Source: Novosphingobium huizhouense
GTDB lineage: Bacteria > Pseudomonadota > Alphaproteobacteria > Sphingomonadales > Sphingomonadaceae
DNA length: 64,000 nucleotides
Assembly (NCBI RefSeq): GCF_020179475.1
Contig: NZ_JAILXZ010000003.1
Coordinates: 434,001 to 498,000 of the forward strand
Direction: 5' to 3'
The position numbers were made by a program, and so were the translations under genes. The first letter of the stretch is position 1, and each line of letters starts with the position of its first letter. Positions 63,143-64,000 of this stretch are shown here, one piece after another. Below the pieces are notes generated by a model. The model saw only the letters and a list, made by a program, of their open reading frames with translations. It made no database searches and had not been told where the DNA came from.

Positions 63143-64000
63143 CTAGAGCCCCAGCGCCTTGCGGATGAAGGCGTCGCTGTCGGCCAACACCCTGGTCCGT
63201 GCGCTGGCGTCGAACAGTTGGTGGTCGAGCCCCGGGAATTCCACCAGTGTCACGTCCTTGCCCGCCGCCTTCAGCTTGTCGCGCATCACCCTCGACTGCG
63301 CGATGTCGACGTTCGCGTCGTGGTCCCCGTGGAACAGCAGCACCGGGATCTTGATGCGTTCGGCATTCTGTGCCGGCGAGCCTTCACTGATGTGCGGCCC
63401 GCTGCCGATGAAGTCACGTCCAAGCTGGCCGACATCGTTCTTCAACCGCGCAAGGTCGGTGACCGGCGCCACGGCCACGGCCGCCTTGTAAAGATCGGGA
63501 TCGAGCGCCGCGCCCTGCAGGGCGGCATAACCGCCATAGGACCATCCCACGATGGCGAGCTTGCCCGGCGCGGCGATGCCCTGCTTGAGCAGCCATCGAC
63601 CGGCATCGTCGACATCGCCGATAGCCGTTCGCCACGACTGGAAACCGTTCTGACGATACCATTCCGAACCCAGGCCGGCGGACCCGCGATAGTTGGGCTG
63701 GAGCACCGCGTAGCCACGGACAGCGAAATACTGGACCAGCCAGTCGAAGCCCCATTCGTCGCGCGACGCCGGCCCGCCGTGCGGCATCACGATCGCCGGC
63801 AGGTTGCGTCCTTCGCTTCCCGGAGGAAGGGTCAGGTAACCGGGAATCATCGTCCCGTCGGCGGCCGGGAAGGTGATCGCGCGCATCTGCCCCATGGCGA
63901 TCCCGGAAAGCTCGTTGCGCACGGGAAGCAGCGGCGCGAGCGCCTTGGTCGTCTTGTCGAAGCGATAGAAGGTGCCCGGATCGACGTCGCTGGAGGCAAG
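63143..64000 (-). CDS. S9-family (prolyl-oligopeptidase-like) peptidase, 5' part outside window
   Basis: C-terminal 285 residues of an alpha/beta-hydrolase peptidase; the frame runs open to the window end, so the amino-terminal beta-propeller is cut off. The nucleophile elbow is GWSYGGYA, the Asp is in FHGDHDANVD and the His in PGLDHQLFD. The oxyanion part is MPHGGPASRDEWGFD. Such enzymes cleave short peptides; many sphingomonad copies are exported. Confidence 0.9.
   Translation of the reverse strand, partial: LASSDVDPGTFYRFDKTTKALAPLLPVRNELSGIAMGQMRAITFPAADGTMIPGYLTLPPGSEGRNLPAIVMPHGGPASRDEWGFDWLVQYFAVRGYAVLQPNYRGSAGLGSEWYRQNGFQSWRTAIGDVDDAGRWLLKQGIAAPGKLAIVGWSYGGYAALQGAALDPDLYKAAVAVAPVTDLARLKNDVGQLGRDFIGSGPHISEGSPAQNAERIKIPVLLFHGDHDANVDIAQSRVMRDKLKAAGKDVTLVEFPGLDHQLFDASARTRVLADSDAFIRKALGL

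Overview
This looks like a chromosomal window from a high-GC sphingomonad (Alphaproteobacteria, Sphingomonadales; a Novosphingobium- or Erythrobacter-like organism). The evidence is strong GC bias at third codon positions, a glyQ-glyS-ppdK order, an mreBCD-mrdA-rodA elongasome operon, a 1000-residue TonB-dependent receptor, PEP-CTERM exoproteins with a VPEPGMLGL motif, two lipid-type aminoglycoside-kinase-like genes, and an alphaproteobacterial general-stress (EcfG-type) promoter. The placement is inferred from gene content, not from a database search.

Layout. 1-4.4 kb: end of a dienelactone-hydrolase gene, then a leftward merR - acyl-CoA dehydrogenase - SnoaL/APH-fusion operon. 4.4-9.1 kb: hisI, a 450-bp gene-free stretch with strong secondary structure, comF, a divergent methyltransferase, a 262-bp MITE-like element inserted in a CTAG shared by two convergent stop codons, and a single-domain response regulator with its HWE histidine kinase. 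9.1-17.5 kb: ppdK, glyS, glyQ, a TraB/GumN lipoprotein, rplY and pth. 17.5-22.1 kb: two tandem copies of a two-gene module (a rightward PEP-CTERM protein facing a leftward TPR lipoprotein); both PEP-CTERM genes carry near-perfect sigma-54 promoters. 22.3-27.2 kb: ychF, DUF1206 membrane protein, MaoC hydratase, a lipoprotein and mutL. 27.3-33.2 kb: the rod-shape operon mreB-mreC-mreD-mrdA-rodA with a possible coupled leader peptide, then two identical tRNA-Lys(CUU) genes.

33.5-42.8 kb: a monooxygenase-like protein, the TonB receptor, an HTH-RibB-degenerate RibA fusion with ribH, and a leftward four-gene operon (APH-like kinase, an uncharacterised beta-rich protein, DUF1214, DUF1254). 43-46.7 kb: eno and a divergent four-gene cluster of small envelope/stress proteins behind an EcfG-type promoter. 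46.8-52.2 kb: carA, a low-GC 119-residue tail-anchored protein squeezed between carA and carB, carB, greA. 52.4-58.1 kb: yqeY, a higBA module, dnaG, rpoD and a brnTA module, so that two toxin-antitoxin pairs bracket the primase/sigma-70 genes. 58.6-62.6 kb: rpiB, glyA, a small membrane protein, nrdR, a SpoU-type methyltransferase and rpsD. The window ends in a truncated S9 (prolyl-oligopeptidase-type) peptidase.

Most of the region is core housekeeping sequence. The parts that deserve attention are the duplicated sigma-54/PEP-CTERM/TPR module, the intruder gene inside carAB, the stop-codon-preserving MITE, the structured 4.97-5.2 kb stretch, the Shine-Dalgarno-sequestering hairpin at 2.05 kb, and the two toxin-antitoxin operators.
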